DNA of 35,536 bases, taken from the NCBI GenBank assembly GCA_902774795.1, contig CACYKA010000025.1, positions 1-35,536 of the forward strand, read 5' to 3'. The notes under the pieces are model-generated. The model made no database searches. It saw nothing but the letters and a program-made list of their open reading frames with translations, and was not told the origin of the DNA. Of the stretch, positions 7,547 to 15,062 are shown one piece after another. Every line of letters starts with the position of its first letter. Position 1 is the first letter of the stretch. The position numbers were made by a program, and so were the translations under genes. Source of the stretch: an uncultured Prevotellaceae bacterium (GTDB lineage: Bacteria; Bacteroidota; Bacteroidia; Bacteroidales; Bacteroidaceae).

Positions 7547-7580
7547 ATCAATTATCAATTGTCAATTATCAATTCTTAAT
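7547..7580 (-). repeat. AT-rich stop-rich repeat before trpA
   Basis: On the minus strand ATTGATAATTGA units repeat between trpC and trpA, providing TGA and TAA codons in several frames. The same design, with one or two changes, lies before trpE (11492-11517). A related AATTCAAA/AATTCATA form lies before trpC (8306-8338). Confidence 0.6.
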
Positions 7581-8305
7581 AAAAAGTCTTTTAGTGCTAC
7601 GCCTGGTTCTGGTGTCTTCATGAAATTCTCGCCGATGAGGAAGCCACGGTAGCCGGCTTCTCGCAGAGCTTTGACGGTCTTGGGGTCGGATATACCGCTC
7701 TCACTTACCTTCACGGCATCCTTCGGCAACTTCTCTGCCAGGCGGAACGATGTCTCCACGTCGGTAACGAAAGAGCCGAGGTTGCGATTGTTGATGCCGC
7801 AGAGATCAGGTCCGAGGGCTGCATACTCCATTTCCTCTTCGCTGTGCATCTCAAGGAGCACTTCGAGGCCGAGGGCGTGGGCTTTCTCCAACAATGCCGC
7901 ACATTGCTGAACGCTGAGACAGGCTGCGATAAGCAATACGGCGCTGGCGCCACAGAGGGCTGCCGCATAGAGCTGAGCCTCGTCGATGACGAAGTTCTTG
8001 TAGAGGATGGGCAGCGTGACACCACTCTGACGGGCCGTGCGGATAAAGTCGTCGCAACCGCCGAAGTATTCCTGGTCGGTCAGGATGCTGAGGGCTGCGG
8101 CACCATTCTGCTGATAGCTCAGGGGAATGATGTCTGCCCTACCCTCTTGCTTTATCCAGCCCTTGGACGGCGACTTGCGCTTGAACTCGGCGATGATGCC
8201 AGTAGGACTGTTGAGCAGGGCAGCCTTCAACGATGGCTTCGGAGCATACAGACGGGCTACTTCCAACTGCTTGTGGGCAACGATTTCTTCAAGAATGTCT
8301 TTCAT
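7562..8305 (-). CDS. trpC: Indole-3-glycerol phosphate synthase
   Basis: 247 residues, the usual length of a monofunctional TrpC with no fused TrpF. It closes and decarboxylates CdRP to indole-3-glycerol phosphate. The N-terminal active-site signature IAEFKRKSPSKG (residues 38-49) gives the catalytic Glu40 and Lys42. Further TIM-barrel motifs are LYKNFVID, LLEMHSEEE, GINNRNLGSF and VSESGISDP. In many Bacteroidales trpF lies between trpC and trpA, but here only 15 bases separate them. The last four codons (Arg-Ile-Asp-Asn) and the stop come from the AT-rich repeat that fills the spacer. Confidence 0.96.
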   Translation of the reverse strand: MKDILEEIVAHKQLEVARLYAPKPSLKAALLNSPTGIIAEFKRKSPSKGWIKQEGRADIIPLSYQQNGAAALSILTDQEYFGGCDDFIRTARQSGVTLPILYKNFVIDEAQLYAAALCGASAVLLIAACLSVQQCAALLEKAHALGLEVLLEMHSEEEMEYAALGPDLCGINNRNLGSFVTDVETSFRLAEKLPKDAVKVSESGISDPKTVKALREAGYRGFLIGENFMKTPEPGVALKDFLLRIDN

Positions 8306-8338
8306 AATAATTATGAATTATGAATTTTGAATTTTGAA
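8306..8338 (-). repeat. AT-rich repeat spacer between trpD and trpC
   Basis: On the minus strand the 33 bases after the trpD stop are AATTCAAAATTCAAAATTCA followed by TAATTCATAATTATT, a 9-base unit repeated four times. It is not coding. Confidence 0.6.
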
Positions 8339-9349
8339 TTAAGAATTCAGTTCTACGAACTTCTTGAAAGTGCGCAGGGCAGCGCCGCTGTCGATGCTCT
8401 CGCGGGCTATCTCTACGCATTCCTCGATGCTCTTCTGGCCTTTTTCAAGCACCTGTATGCCGAAGGCTGCATTAGCGAGGACGATGTTCTTCTGGGCAGG
8501 CAGAGCACGGTTCTCAAGCACGCTGTCGAATATCTGTGCTGCCTCCTCTTCCGTAGCACCGCCAACGAGTTCCTCGGGCTTTGCTATCTCGAAGCCAAGG
8601 TCTTGGGGCTTGAAGATGCGCTCGTAATTATTTGTCGTTACCTTGAAGTCACCTGTCAGCGAAATCTCATCGTAGCCGTCGATGCTGTTGACGATGCCAT
8701 AGTCGATGCCGAGCTTCTGATAGACGTTGTTGTAAAGGCGCATCTGGTCGAGGTTTGCCACTCCCAGGAGCTGACACTTTGGCTGTGACGGATTGACTAT
8801 CGGACCAAGCAGGTTGAAGATGGTCGGGAACTGCAGGGCCTTGCGTATCGGACCGACGAACTTCATGGCTTTGGCAAAGAGCTGAGCATGCAGATAGACG
8901 ATGCCGGCCTCATTGAGCGAGCGGTTGAGCTTGTCGATGTTGTCAGTAAACTTTATGCCATGATGCTGAATGACATTCGAAGCACCACTAACCGATGTGG
9001 CAGCATAGTTGCCGTGCTTTGCCACCTTGTAACCGGCTCCGGCAATCACAAAACAAGCAGTGGTGGAGATATTAAAAGTATTCTTTCTGTCGCCGCCAGT
9101 ACCAACGACGTCGATGTAGCGGTCAGCATTCAGTATTGCCGAAACACCAGTTTCGAGTATGCCGTCGCGGAAACCGAGCAATTCATCTACCGTCACGCCA
9201 CGCATCTGCAGACACGTCAGCAGGGCGGTAATCTGTTCGTTGGGATACTCACTGTGGGTTATGCCAATCAGTATTGTCTTCATCTCCTCGCGGGAGAGCT
9301 CTTCGTGGTTAAGCAGGCGGAAGAGATAGCCTTTCATTGTCTGTTCCAT
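8339..9349 (-). CDS. trpD: Anthranilate phosphoribosyltransferase
   Basis: 336 residues, the normal family length. It transfers the phosphoribosyl group of PRPP to anthranilate. The glycine-rich PRPP-binding signature GTGGDRKNTFNIST is at about residues 83-96. KHGNYAATS and SGASNVIQHHGI follow, and the conserved LGPIVNPSQPKCQLLGV lies in the middle. The start ATG at 9349 has no Shine-Dalgarno sequence, as is normal here. It is separated from trpG by 68 bases of TTTAA-rich tandem sequence, and from trpC by 33 bases of AATTCAAA/AATTCATA repeats. Confidence 0.96.
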   Translation of the reverse strand: MEQTMKGYLFRLLNHEELSREEMKTILIGITHSEYPNEQITALLTCLQMRGVTVDELLGFRDGILETGVSAILNADRYIDVVGTGGDRKNTFNISTTACFVIAGAGYKVAKHGNYAATSVSGASNVIQHHGIKFTDNIDKLNRSLNEAGIVYLHAQLFAKAMKFVGPIRKALQFPTIFNLLGPIVNPSQPKCQLLGVANLDQMRLYNNVYQKLGIDYGIVNSIDGYDEISLTGDFKVTTNNYERIFKPQDLGFEIAKPEELVGGATEEEAAQIFDSVLENRALPAQKNIVLANAAFGIQVLEKGQKSIEECVEIARESIDSGAALRTFKKFVELNS

Positions 9350-9373
9350 ATTTGTGTTGAGTCTAATTAGTCT

Positions 9374-9424
9374 AATGGGGTTTAAATGGTTTAAGAGGTT
9401 TAAGAGGTTAAAACGGTTTAATGG
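9374..9424. repeat. Tandem GGTTTAA-type repeat in the trpG-trpD spacer
   Basis: About five imperfect copies of a 10-base unit near GGTTTAARWG fill the spacer. They run into the last codons and stop of trpG, whose TAA lies in the final copy. Confidence 0.6.
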
Positions 9425-9981
9425 GATAACCAGTTTTGGAGCATCTTCTTGCCATCGGGCGTGAGCACACTTTCGGGGTGAAACTGTATGCCGTGGATGT
9501 CGTATTCCTTGTGCTTTATGGCCATGATGCAGCCGTCATCGCTCTTTGCCGTTACGGCAAGGCATTCGGGCAGTCCGTCAGCTGAAACCACCCATGAATG
9601 GTAGCGTCCGACGGTGATTCTTTTGGGCAGCCCCTCGAACATCACGTCGCTGTCTGTTATATCACATGGCGTTGCGACACCGTGCATCACGTCAGTCATA
9701 TTCTCCAGTTGTGCGCCAAACACCTGTCCGATGGCCTGATGGCCCAGGCAAACGCCGAGTATCGGCTTGTGACCTGCGTAGGTGCGGATGACGTCGAGAA
9801 GCAGACCTGCCTCTTCAGGAATACCTGGACCGGGCGATAGGATAATCTTGTCATACGCCTCCAGGTCGCCGATATTGAACTGGTCATTGCGGACTACTGT
9901 CACCTCCGCACCAAGTTCCTTCACCAAGTGACTGAGGTTATATGTGAACGAATCGTAATTGTCTATGATAACTATCTTCAT
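9418..9981 (-). CDS. trpG: Anthranilate synthase component II (glutamine amidotransferase)
   Basis: 187 residues, a stand-alone class I amidotransferase subunit that feeds ammonia to TrpE. The N-terminus MKIVIIDNYDSFTYNL is typical. The oxyanion motif SPGPGIPEEAG is at residues 49-59. The nucleophile is Cys78 in ILGVCLGHQ, and the catalytic pair is His168/Glu170 in GIQFHPES. In some organisms such a subunit also serves PabB in folate synthesis. Its position directly after trpE argues for tryptophan synthesis as the main role. Confidence 0.95.
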   Translation of the reverse strand: MKIVIIDNYDSFTYNLSHLVKELGAEVTVVRNDQFNIGDLEAYDKIILSPGPGIPEEAGLLLDVIRTYAGHKPILGVCLGHQAIGQVFGAQLENMTDVMHGVATPCDITDSDVMFEGLPKRITVGRYHSWVVSADGLPECLAVTAKSDDGCIMAIKHKEYDIHGIQFHPESVLTPDGKKMLQNWLSH

Positions 9982-10057
9982 AAATTAAGATTTTTTGAAT
10001 TTTGCGCTCGGCTTTGCCGCTTTTACAAAGGCTTCAGCCGACTAAAAGAATTATGAA
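9982..10057. repeat. trpE-trpG spacer with palindromic element
   Basis: The spacer contains TTGCGCTCGGCTTTGCCGC and a downstream AGCCGA. TCGGCT (10008-10013) can pair with AGCCGA (10036-10041). The TTGCGCTC core also occurs at 3954-3961. It is flanked by AATTATGAATTA-type sequence. This is probably a dispersed intergenic repeat, unlikely to be a terminator because trpG must be read through. Confidence 0.45.
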
Positions 10058-11491
10058 TTACATTTCCTCAGCCATGTAGATAGCCTTTCGGAGTGCTCCG
10101 AGTTTGTTGTTTACCTCCTGGAGTTCGTATTCCACATTGCTCTTGGCAACAATGCCACCGCCAGCCTGGAACCATAGCTCTCCGTTTCTTGCCACGAAGG
10201 TGCGGATGGTGATGGCCTGATTCAGCGTGCCGTCCAATCCGATGATGCCTATGCAACCGCCGTAGGCACCACGGTTGTGAGGCTCATACTCGCTGATGAG
10301 CTGCATGGCCCTAACCTTCGGCGCTCCTGACAGCGTGCCGGCAGGGAACGTGTCCGTGAATGTCTTTATTGGGTCGGCATCCTTGTCCAAATCGCCCGAG
10401 ACTCTCGAAACGAGGTGTATCACATGGCTGTAGTACTGCAGCTCCTTGTATTTCTCCACCTTCACATTATGGCAGTTACGGCTCAGGTCGTTACGCGCCA
10501 AATCGACCAGCATCACGTGCTCCGCATTCTCCTTCGGGTCGTTGCGCAGGTATTCCGCACCCTGTCTGTCGGCCTCTGCATCGCCGGTGCGCTTTGTCGT
10601 ACCAGCAATTGGGTCGATATATGCCTTCCCGCCCTCTATGCGACAGTGGGTCTCTGGTGACGAACCGAATATGCGGAAGCCGCCGAAGTCGAAATAGAAT
10701 AGGTATGGTGATGGATTGATGCTGCGCAGAGCACGATAGAGCTTAAAGTCATCGCCCTCATATTTCTGTACGAAACGGCGGCTCATAACAATCTGGAACA
10801 CGTCTCCCCTCAGGCAATGTTTTATGCCCTTGCGGATGTTCTCCCTGTGCTCATCGTCGGTAAGCGTGCTTGTAGTGTCGCCCACAGGATGGAAGTCATA
10901 AGCCTTCACATTGGCCTTGTTCATAGCCTTCAGCACAGCATCAATGTTATCGTTTTCGTTCTTGGACGAGCCAAGCGGCGGAGCCGAGCGATCGTTTTCG
11001 TTAAGGTTAACAATCTTCAGCGTATTGTAGTGGTGGTTGAACTCTATCACCGTCTTGTAGAGAATATAGAGCATGTCGGGAGCATCATTCTTCTCCTGAG
11101 TCTCGTCTTTCACCTCGATGTCCTCGAAGTATCTTACCATGTTGAACGCCGTATATCCGAACAATCCGCAGATACCCTTGTCTTCGCCCTCAATGCTGAT
11201 ACAATCGATAAGTTCGTGAATTGCATGGCAGGTCTGGTAGTCCTTACTTATTTCCTTTGTCCTCACGCTGCCGTCAGGATAGGTGATGGTCGCAATACCG
11301 TGGCCTATGGCGATGCTGGCAATGGGATTGACACCGATGTACGAACGTGAATTGTTCATGTCGTGATAGTCGGAACTCTCCATCAGCGCACTCTGCGCAT
11401 ACAGGTCGCGAAGTCTCATATAAACACCAACAGGGGTGTAGAGGTCGGCAAGAATGGTCTTGCTGCTTGTATGAAATTTATAGGTACTCAT
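10058..11491 (-). CDS. trpE: Anthranilate synthase component I
   Basis: TrpE converts chorismate to anthranilate with ammonia from TrpG. I start at ATG 11491 (477 residues) rather than the in-frame TTG at 11500. The chorismate-binding domain is complete: IVMSRRFVQKYEGD, the PYLFYFDFGGFRIFGSSPE stretch, PIAGTTKRTG, DLARNDLSR, FPAGTLSGAPKVRAM, and the C-terminal GGGIVAKSNVEYELQEVNNK. The N-terminal ALMESSD (Glu38-Ser39-Ser40) resembles the LLES element that forms the tryptophan feedback site in other TrpE proteins, so feedback inhibition is likely. Its spacer from trpB holds an AT-rich repeat nearly identical to the one before trpA. Confidence 0.96.
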   Translation of the reverse strand: MSTYKFHTSSKTILADLYTPVGVYMRLRDLYAQSALMESSDYHDMNNSRSYIGVNPIASIAIGHGIATITYPDGSVRTKEISKDYQTCHAIHELIDCISIEGEDKGICGLFGYTAFNMVRYFEDIEVKDETQEKNDAPDMLYILYKTVIEFNHHYNTLKIVNLNENDRSAPPLGSSKNENDNIDAVLKAMNKANVKAYDFHPVGDTTSTLTDDEHRENIRKGIKHCLRGDVFQIVMSRRFVQKYEGDDFKLYRALRSINPSPYLFYFDFGGFRIFGSSPETHCRIEGGKAYIDPIAGTTKRTGDAEADRQGAEYLRNDPKENAEHVMLVDLARNDLSRNCHNVKVEKYKELQYYSHVIHLVSRVSGDLDKDADPIKTFTDTFPAGTLSGAPKVRAMQLISEYEPHNRGAYGGCIGIIGLDGTLNQAITIRTFVARNGELWFQAGGGIVAKSNVEYELQEVNNKLGALRKAIYMAEEM

Positions 11492-11514
11492 AATTATCAA
11501 TTTTCAATTATCAA
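11492..11514 (-). repeat. AT-rich repeat spacer between trpB and trpE
   Basis: The 23 bases between the trpB stop and the trpE ATG read TTGATAATTGAAAATTGATA, then ATT. They differ by about one base from the spacer before trpA. Confidence 0.6.
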
Positions 11515-12720
11515 TTAGAATTCCCCGTATTCCTTAGCCTTTACTTTGTTGTTCAAATAAGTATCTACATCCTTGTCACCACGACCGCTAACGGTGAGAA
11601 CAACGACATCATCGGGATTGAACTTCATCTTCTTCAGCGCTGCAATGGCGTGGGCTGACTCTATTGCAGGTATTATCCCCTCTGTGCGTGTCAGCTCATA
11701 TCCTGCATAGATAGCTTCATCGTCGTTGATGCTCAGCACCTTTGTGCGACCCTCCTTATACATATTACAGTGCATAGGACCCACACCTGGGTAGTCGAGA
11801 CCAGCAGAAATGGTAAATGCCTCTTCTATCTGTCCGTCCTCATTCTGCATCACTAGCATCTTGGCTCCGTGGAGTATGCCGATGCTGCCTTTGTGGAAAG
11901 TGGCAGCAGTATGGTCGGTTTCATACCCTGCTCCGCCGGCTTCTGCCAATACAATCTTCACACGCTCATCATTGACATAATGGAATATAGTACCAGCGGC
12001 ATTACTACCGCCACCGATGCAGGCAACGAGATAGTCAGGGTAGTCGCGGCCTTCTTTCTCCAAAAGCTGCTCCTTTATCTCTTCAGAGATGACGCTCTGC
12101 ATTCTTGCCACCAGGTCTGGATAAGGATGAGGACCCATTGTAGAACCAACAAGGTAGTATGTGTCGCGGGGATGACAGCACCAGTCTCTGATAGCAGCAG
12201 AGCAAGCATCTGAGAGAGTCATGTTACCCGTCCTAACCGGATTAACCTGAGCACCCAGCATCTTCATGCGCTCAACGTTGGTATGCTGGCGCTGCACGTC
12301 GGTAGCACCCATGAATATCTCACACTTCATATCCATCAGGGCACATACCGTTGCAGTAGCAACGCCATGCTGTCCGGCACCTGTCTCGGCAATGATACGC
12401 GTCTTGCCCATCTTCTTCGCCAGAAGTATCTGACCGATGGTGTTGTTAATCTTATGGGCGCCTGTATGGTTCAGGTCTTCCCTCTTCAGATACAGCTTGC
12501 ATCCGTATCTCTCACTCATCCTGCGAGCATAGTAAAGGGGAGACGGACGACCTACATAGTCCCTCAGCAGGGCATGATACTCCTTCTTGAATTCCTCAGA
12601 CTCGATGATGGGCAGGTAAGCCTCCTGCAGTTCGTGAACACACTTGTAGAGGATCTCCGGCACGTATGCTCCGCCGAATTCACCATAAAAACCATTTTTG
12701 TCAACGTGATAATTTTTCAT
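11515..12720 (-). CDS. trpB: Tryptophan synthase beta chain
   Basis: 401 residues, typical TrpB1 length. It condenses indole with serine using pyridoxal phosphate. The cofactor lysine is Lys90 in HTGAHKINN, and the catalytic Glu112 is in AETGAGQHGVA. The phosphate cup is GGGSNAAG. The C-terminal VSGRGDKD is also canonical. It is the first gene of the operon, an order usual in Bacteroidales but unlike enterobacteria. Upstream on the minus strand lie a leader peptide with three Trp codons and a terminator, so expression is probably set by attenuation. Confidence 0.97.
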   Translation of the reverse strand: MKNYHVDKNGFYGEFGGAYVPEILYKCVHELQEAYLPIIESEEFKKEYHALLRDYVGRPSPLYYARRMSERYGCKLYLKREDLNHTGAHKINNTIGQILLAKKMGKTRIIAETGAGQHGVATATVCALMDMKCEIFMGATDVQRQHTNVERMKMLGAQVNPVRTGNMTLSDACSAAIRDWCCHPRDTYYLVGSTMGPHPYPDLVARMQSVISEEIKEQLLEKEGRDYPDYLVACIGGGSNAAGTIFHYVNDERVKIVLAEAGGAGYETDHTAATFHKGSIGILHGAKMLVMQNEDGQIEEAFTISAGLDYPGVGPMHCNMYKEGRTKVLSINDDEAIYAGYELTRTEGIIPAIESAHAIAALKKMKFNPDDVVVLTVSGRGDKDVDTYLNNKVKAKEYGEF

Positions 12721-12764
12721 TTCTTTATTTTAACTTTTAATTATTAACTATTTATTATTAACTC

Positions 12765-12801
12765 AAAAAAAAAGAGGCCTATCGTAAGAACGACAGACCT
12801 C
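12765..12801 (-). terminator. Attenuator terminator of the trp leader
   Basis: On the minus strand GAGGTCTGTCG (12801-12791) pairs with CGATAGGCCTC (12784-12774), with two G-U pairs and a 6-base loop. Nine T residues follow immediately. It sits between the leader peptide and trpB, where it would stop transcription when tryptophan is plentiful. Confidence 0.85.
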
Positions 12802-12818
12802 ATTGTATCTTTTCTGAG

Positions 12819-12901
12819 CTAACAAACTTCATTTTACAGGTACATGACTATCTTCTCACGATTGTTGAATCTTGAGCCACGCCACCACCAGAAGTTGTTA
12901 G
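12819..12901 (-). promoter_or_regulatory. Leader RNA pairing segments of the trp attenuator
   Basis: In the minus-strand RNA the segment CUAACAACUUC (12901-12891) lies just before the three Trp codons. It is complementary to GAAGUUUGUUAG (12830-12819), which starts just after the leader stop codon, with one bulged U. A ribosome stalled at the Trp codons would cover the first segment and free the second. I could not find a convincing long pairing between the second segment and the terminator stem. However, CUCAGAAAAGA (near 12817-12807) can pair with the U-run and the following GAG. Confidence 0.6.
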
Positions 12902-12914
12902 TTGTTCTAATCAT
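12834..12914 (-). CDS. trpL: trp operon leader peptide with three tandem Trp codons
   Basis: This is a 26-residue ORF on the minus strand, ATG at 12914 and TAA at 12836-12834. It reads MIRTTNNFWWWRGSRF, then NNREKIVMYL. Three consecutive TGG codons occupy 12890-12882. Tryptophan is rare, so three in a row in a tiny ORF is strong evidence for a ribosome-stalling leader. Its ATG is about 34 bases after the expected transcription start. An intrinsic terminator follows 33 bases after its stop, then trpB. The gene symbol is given by functional analogy with the enterobacterial leader; the sequence is not homologous as far as I can see. Confidence 0.85.
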   Translation of the reverse strand: MIRTTNNFWWWRGSRFNNREKIVMYL

Positions 12915-12954
12915 AATTATTGTTTTATCACACTCGAAGTTGTGTTTGCGGTTG

Positions 12955-12986
12955 CAAAAGTATGAAGTTTTTATCTTTCTGCCAAA
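12955..12986 (-). promoter_or_regulatory. Promoter of the trp operon
   Basis: On the minus strand TTTG (12986-12983) is followed after exactly 20 bases by TACTTTTG (12962-12955). This is a full match to the Bacteroidota TTTG-N19/21-TAnnTTTG promoter. Transcription should start near 12948, upstream of the leader peptide. Confidence 0.8.
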
Positions 12987-13056
12987 TAATTTACATTTTT
13001 TTGCACAGAATTAACAATTCTCCCATTTACTTTTTGCAATTTTGCCACAGCAACAT

Positions 13057-14838
13057 TTACTTTACATACTTCTTTCCATCCACAATATAGAATCCGTTTT
13101 GAGGAACAGAAGTTCTTCTTCCCATCATGTCATACACAACGCCCTTCTCAAAACGTGGAATGTTAGTATTGGATTTGTCAATATCATTAATGCCCGTAAC
13201 AGTATCATAGCTCTTGTTAGTCAACATAAGTTGGCCAATCATGCAGTCAGCAAATGAACTGTCAGAGGTGTATATAGCAATAGCATAATCGTCCAGCTCA
13301 GTAATATCGAACTCGAAGGTCTGCTGTTTTGGATTTCCAAAAGAGTTGGAGGTAGAATTGCCAATATTAATGGTTGGTGTATAAGACTTCTTTGCAACGC
13401 TTGTACCACCATTACGCTTCTCAATATTCAGTTCCACTGGCGGGAAATCAGCTCTGTTCCAGTTACAAATTTTGAATGTCAGTGCGTAGTGACCTGGAGC
13501 CATAGTGAGTTTTACGCTGGTATCGCTGAGGCCGAATTTTGCCCATCCCTCACGGGTTTTACCATCGACGTTTCGGATGTAGAGACCATAGTCAAAGCCA
13601 CGTGGTGAACCAGTTAACTGCAATACGCGACAACCCTGACTGTAACCTCCGCTATAGCCAGTGCGACGCTCTTTGCCATCGTAAGTTGTCCAGCCGACAG
13701 GCAAAGCGCCTCCCTCTGTGAAAGCAGCGGAAAGAGACAATGACGTGGGAGCCTGGAACAGTACATCAACAGAAGCAGAACCTGTCTCACCATCATTGTC
13801 GGTGGCAACGACTGTCAGAGTATGCTTGCCCTTCTGACCTCCAGTAAAGGTAGCCTTGTATGGCTTGGATGTACATGTAGCAATCAGGTTATCGCCATCG
13901 AAGAACTCTACTTTCTCCACTGTTCCGTTAGGATCATCGGCTGTAGCAGTAATGTTGATATCGGGGAATGATACCATCTCTTCCGGAGCATAATAGATAT
14001 ATCTCAAACCTGGCTTTGGTGCACTAATGCTTACATGAGGCCTTGTCTTGTTAAGTTTGAATCTCTTACAGAAGTTCCATATTTCCTTACCTGTATACAC
14101 CTGTGGTTCCTTGCAAATCCAGTGACCCTTATTTGGCAACTCGAGCAGACGAACTTCAGAGCCATCATTTCCTGGACTCCAGACGTGCATCTTACAGTTG
14201 GTGAAACCATTGTAGTTGTTGGTGACCTTTGCCGTAGTCGGACAGCCATTGTGATTTATCCACACATTCAGGGCTGGTTGTGCACCACTGAAAGCACATG
14301 TTTCATCTGCAGTTCCATGAATATGCAGAATAGGTATGGCGCGTGCGTCAGCACTTGCCGTAGCACCACCCATAGGATAGCCACTGACAGGACAGAAGGC
14401 TGCAATAAGGTCGGAAATCTTGTTCATGGCATGATATGTAAGCATACCACCCATTGAGAAACCACCCAGATAGACGCGGTTACGGTCAATATTGTATTGT
14501 GATACCATCTTGTCGATAATGGCCTTGATGAAGTTTATGTCGCGGTTTCCTGAAGTGTCCCATGCCTTGTCTATGCCATTAGGGAAGACAACGACAAACT
14601 TGGCAGTATCGCACACAGATTCCATGCTCACATTATTATCCTTAAACTCACTGTTCTGCATCCAGTTAGCATCCTGGTTGTAGCCGTGACAGAAGATAAG
14701 AAGCGGACGGTTCTCACCAAGGTTATTAGGTGCATAAACGTTATAAGAACGGTTGAGACCATCAACAGTAATGTTGTCTGCCATCATTGACAGAATTCCT
14801 ATTGTAAGCAGGAAGAATAAAAGAGTAATTTTTTTCAT
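13057..14838 (-). CDS. Secreted multidomain esterase (CE1/PHB-depolymerase-like)
   Basis: 593 residues with a signal peptide (MKKITLLFFLLTIGILSMMA). Residues 22-260 form an alpha/beta-hydrolase of the polyhydroxybutyrate depolymerase/feruloyl esterase type. The nucleophile is Ser128 in GGFSMGG, the oxyanion region is FCHGYNQDANW, and Asp178 (HGTADET) and His239 (NKGHW) complete the triad. Residues about 262-360 are an Ig-like domain (VEKVEFFDGDNLIATC, HTLTVVATDNDGE). Residues about 365-545 form a beta-rich, possibly carbohydrate-binding module. The end (VVYDMMGRRTSVPQNGFYIV, then DGKKYVK) resembles short Bacteroidales C-terminal sorting-type tails. Deacylation of plant cell-wall polysaccharides is likely but inferred. 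It has its own promoter at 14880-14910. Confidence 0.85.
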   Translation of the reverse strand: MKKITLLFFLLTIGILSMMADNITVDGLNRSYNVYAPNNLGENRPLLIFCHGYNQDANWMQNSEFKDNNVSMESVCDTAKFVVVFPNGIDKAWDTSGNRDINFIKAIIDKMVSQYNIDRNRVYLGGFSMGGMLTYHAMNKISDLIAAFCPVSGYPMGGATASADARAIPILHIHGTADETCAFSGAQPALNVWINHNGCPTTAKVTNNYNGFTNCKMHVWSPGNDGSEVRLLELPNKGHWICKEPQVYTGKEIWNFCKRFKLNKTRPHVSISAPKPGLRYIYYAPEEMVSFPDINITATADDPNGTVEKVEFFDGDNLIATCTSKPYKATFTGGQKGKHTLTVVATDNDGETGSASVDVLFQAPTSLSLSAAFTEGGALPVGWTTYDGKERRTGYSGGYSQGCRVLQLTGSPRGFDYGLYIRNVDGKTREGWAKFGLSDTSVKLTMAPGHYALTFKICNWNRADFPPVELNIEKRNGGTSVAKKSYTPTINIGNSTSNSFGNPKQQTFEFDITELDDYAIAIYTSDSSFADCMIGQLMLTNKSYDTVTGINDIDKSNTNIPRFEKGVVYDMMGRRTSVPQNGFYIVDGKKYVK

Positions 14839-14879
14839 TGTTGGATATATTTCTTTAATAAAGTTTCGGAAATCGTTTG

Positions 14880-14910
14880 CAAAAGTACTTAAAATATTTT
14901 TACTGACAAA
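14880..14910 (-). promoter_or_regulatory. Promoter of the esterase gene
   Basis: On the minus strand TTTG (14910-14907) precedes TACTTTTG (14887-14880) by exactly 19 bases, a full consensus match. The ATG at 14838 lies 42 bases downstream of the -7 box. Confidence 0.75.
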
Positions 14911-15062
14911 ATAATAATCCCGCCAAAGGCCTCCAAAGACTCATTTTGACGCATAAGGAAAAATTTGTGGTATATTTTGAAATATTATATAATCCAGTTA
15001 AACCTTTTCTCTCATTATGTATCTATAAATTTATACGCATATACACTAAACAAATTATAAAC

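Larger units (their letters stand above)
12721..13056 (-). other. trp operon leader region
   Basis: These 336 bases contain, in transcription order on the minus strand: a promoter (12955-12986), a leader ORF (12834-12914), a pairing segment (12819-12830), an intrinsic terminator (12765-12801) and a 44-base AT-rich run to the trpB ATG. Farther upstream lie an AGAATT-AAC-AATTCT palindrome (13007-13021) and a 16-mer shared with the BspA-like promoter region (13030-13045). Confidence 0.75.

Noticed and set aside
7547-7558. TTG start for trpA (and likewise TTG at 11500 for trpE)
   Set aside because: The codons belong to the AT-rich spacer repeat. The next ATG in each gene gives standard protein starts.
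13007-13021. AGAATT-AAC-AATTCT palindrome as the esterase terminator
   Set aside because: It is AT-rich and no T-run follows on the minus strand. It could be an operator near the trp promoter, but there is no further support.
14946-15062. 39-codon N-terminal extension of the iron alcohol dehydrogenase
   Set aside because: The extension is AT-rich and unlike the family. The ATG at 15063 gives metal-ligand numbering that matches YqhD.
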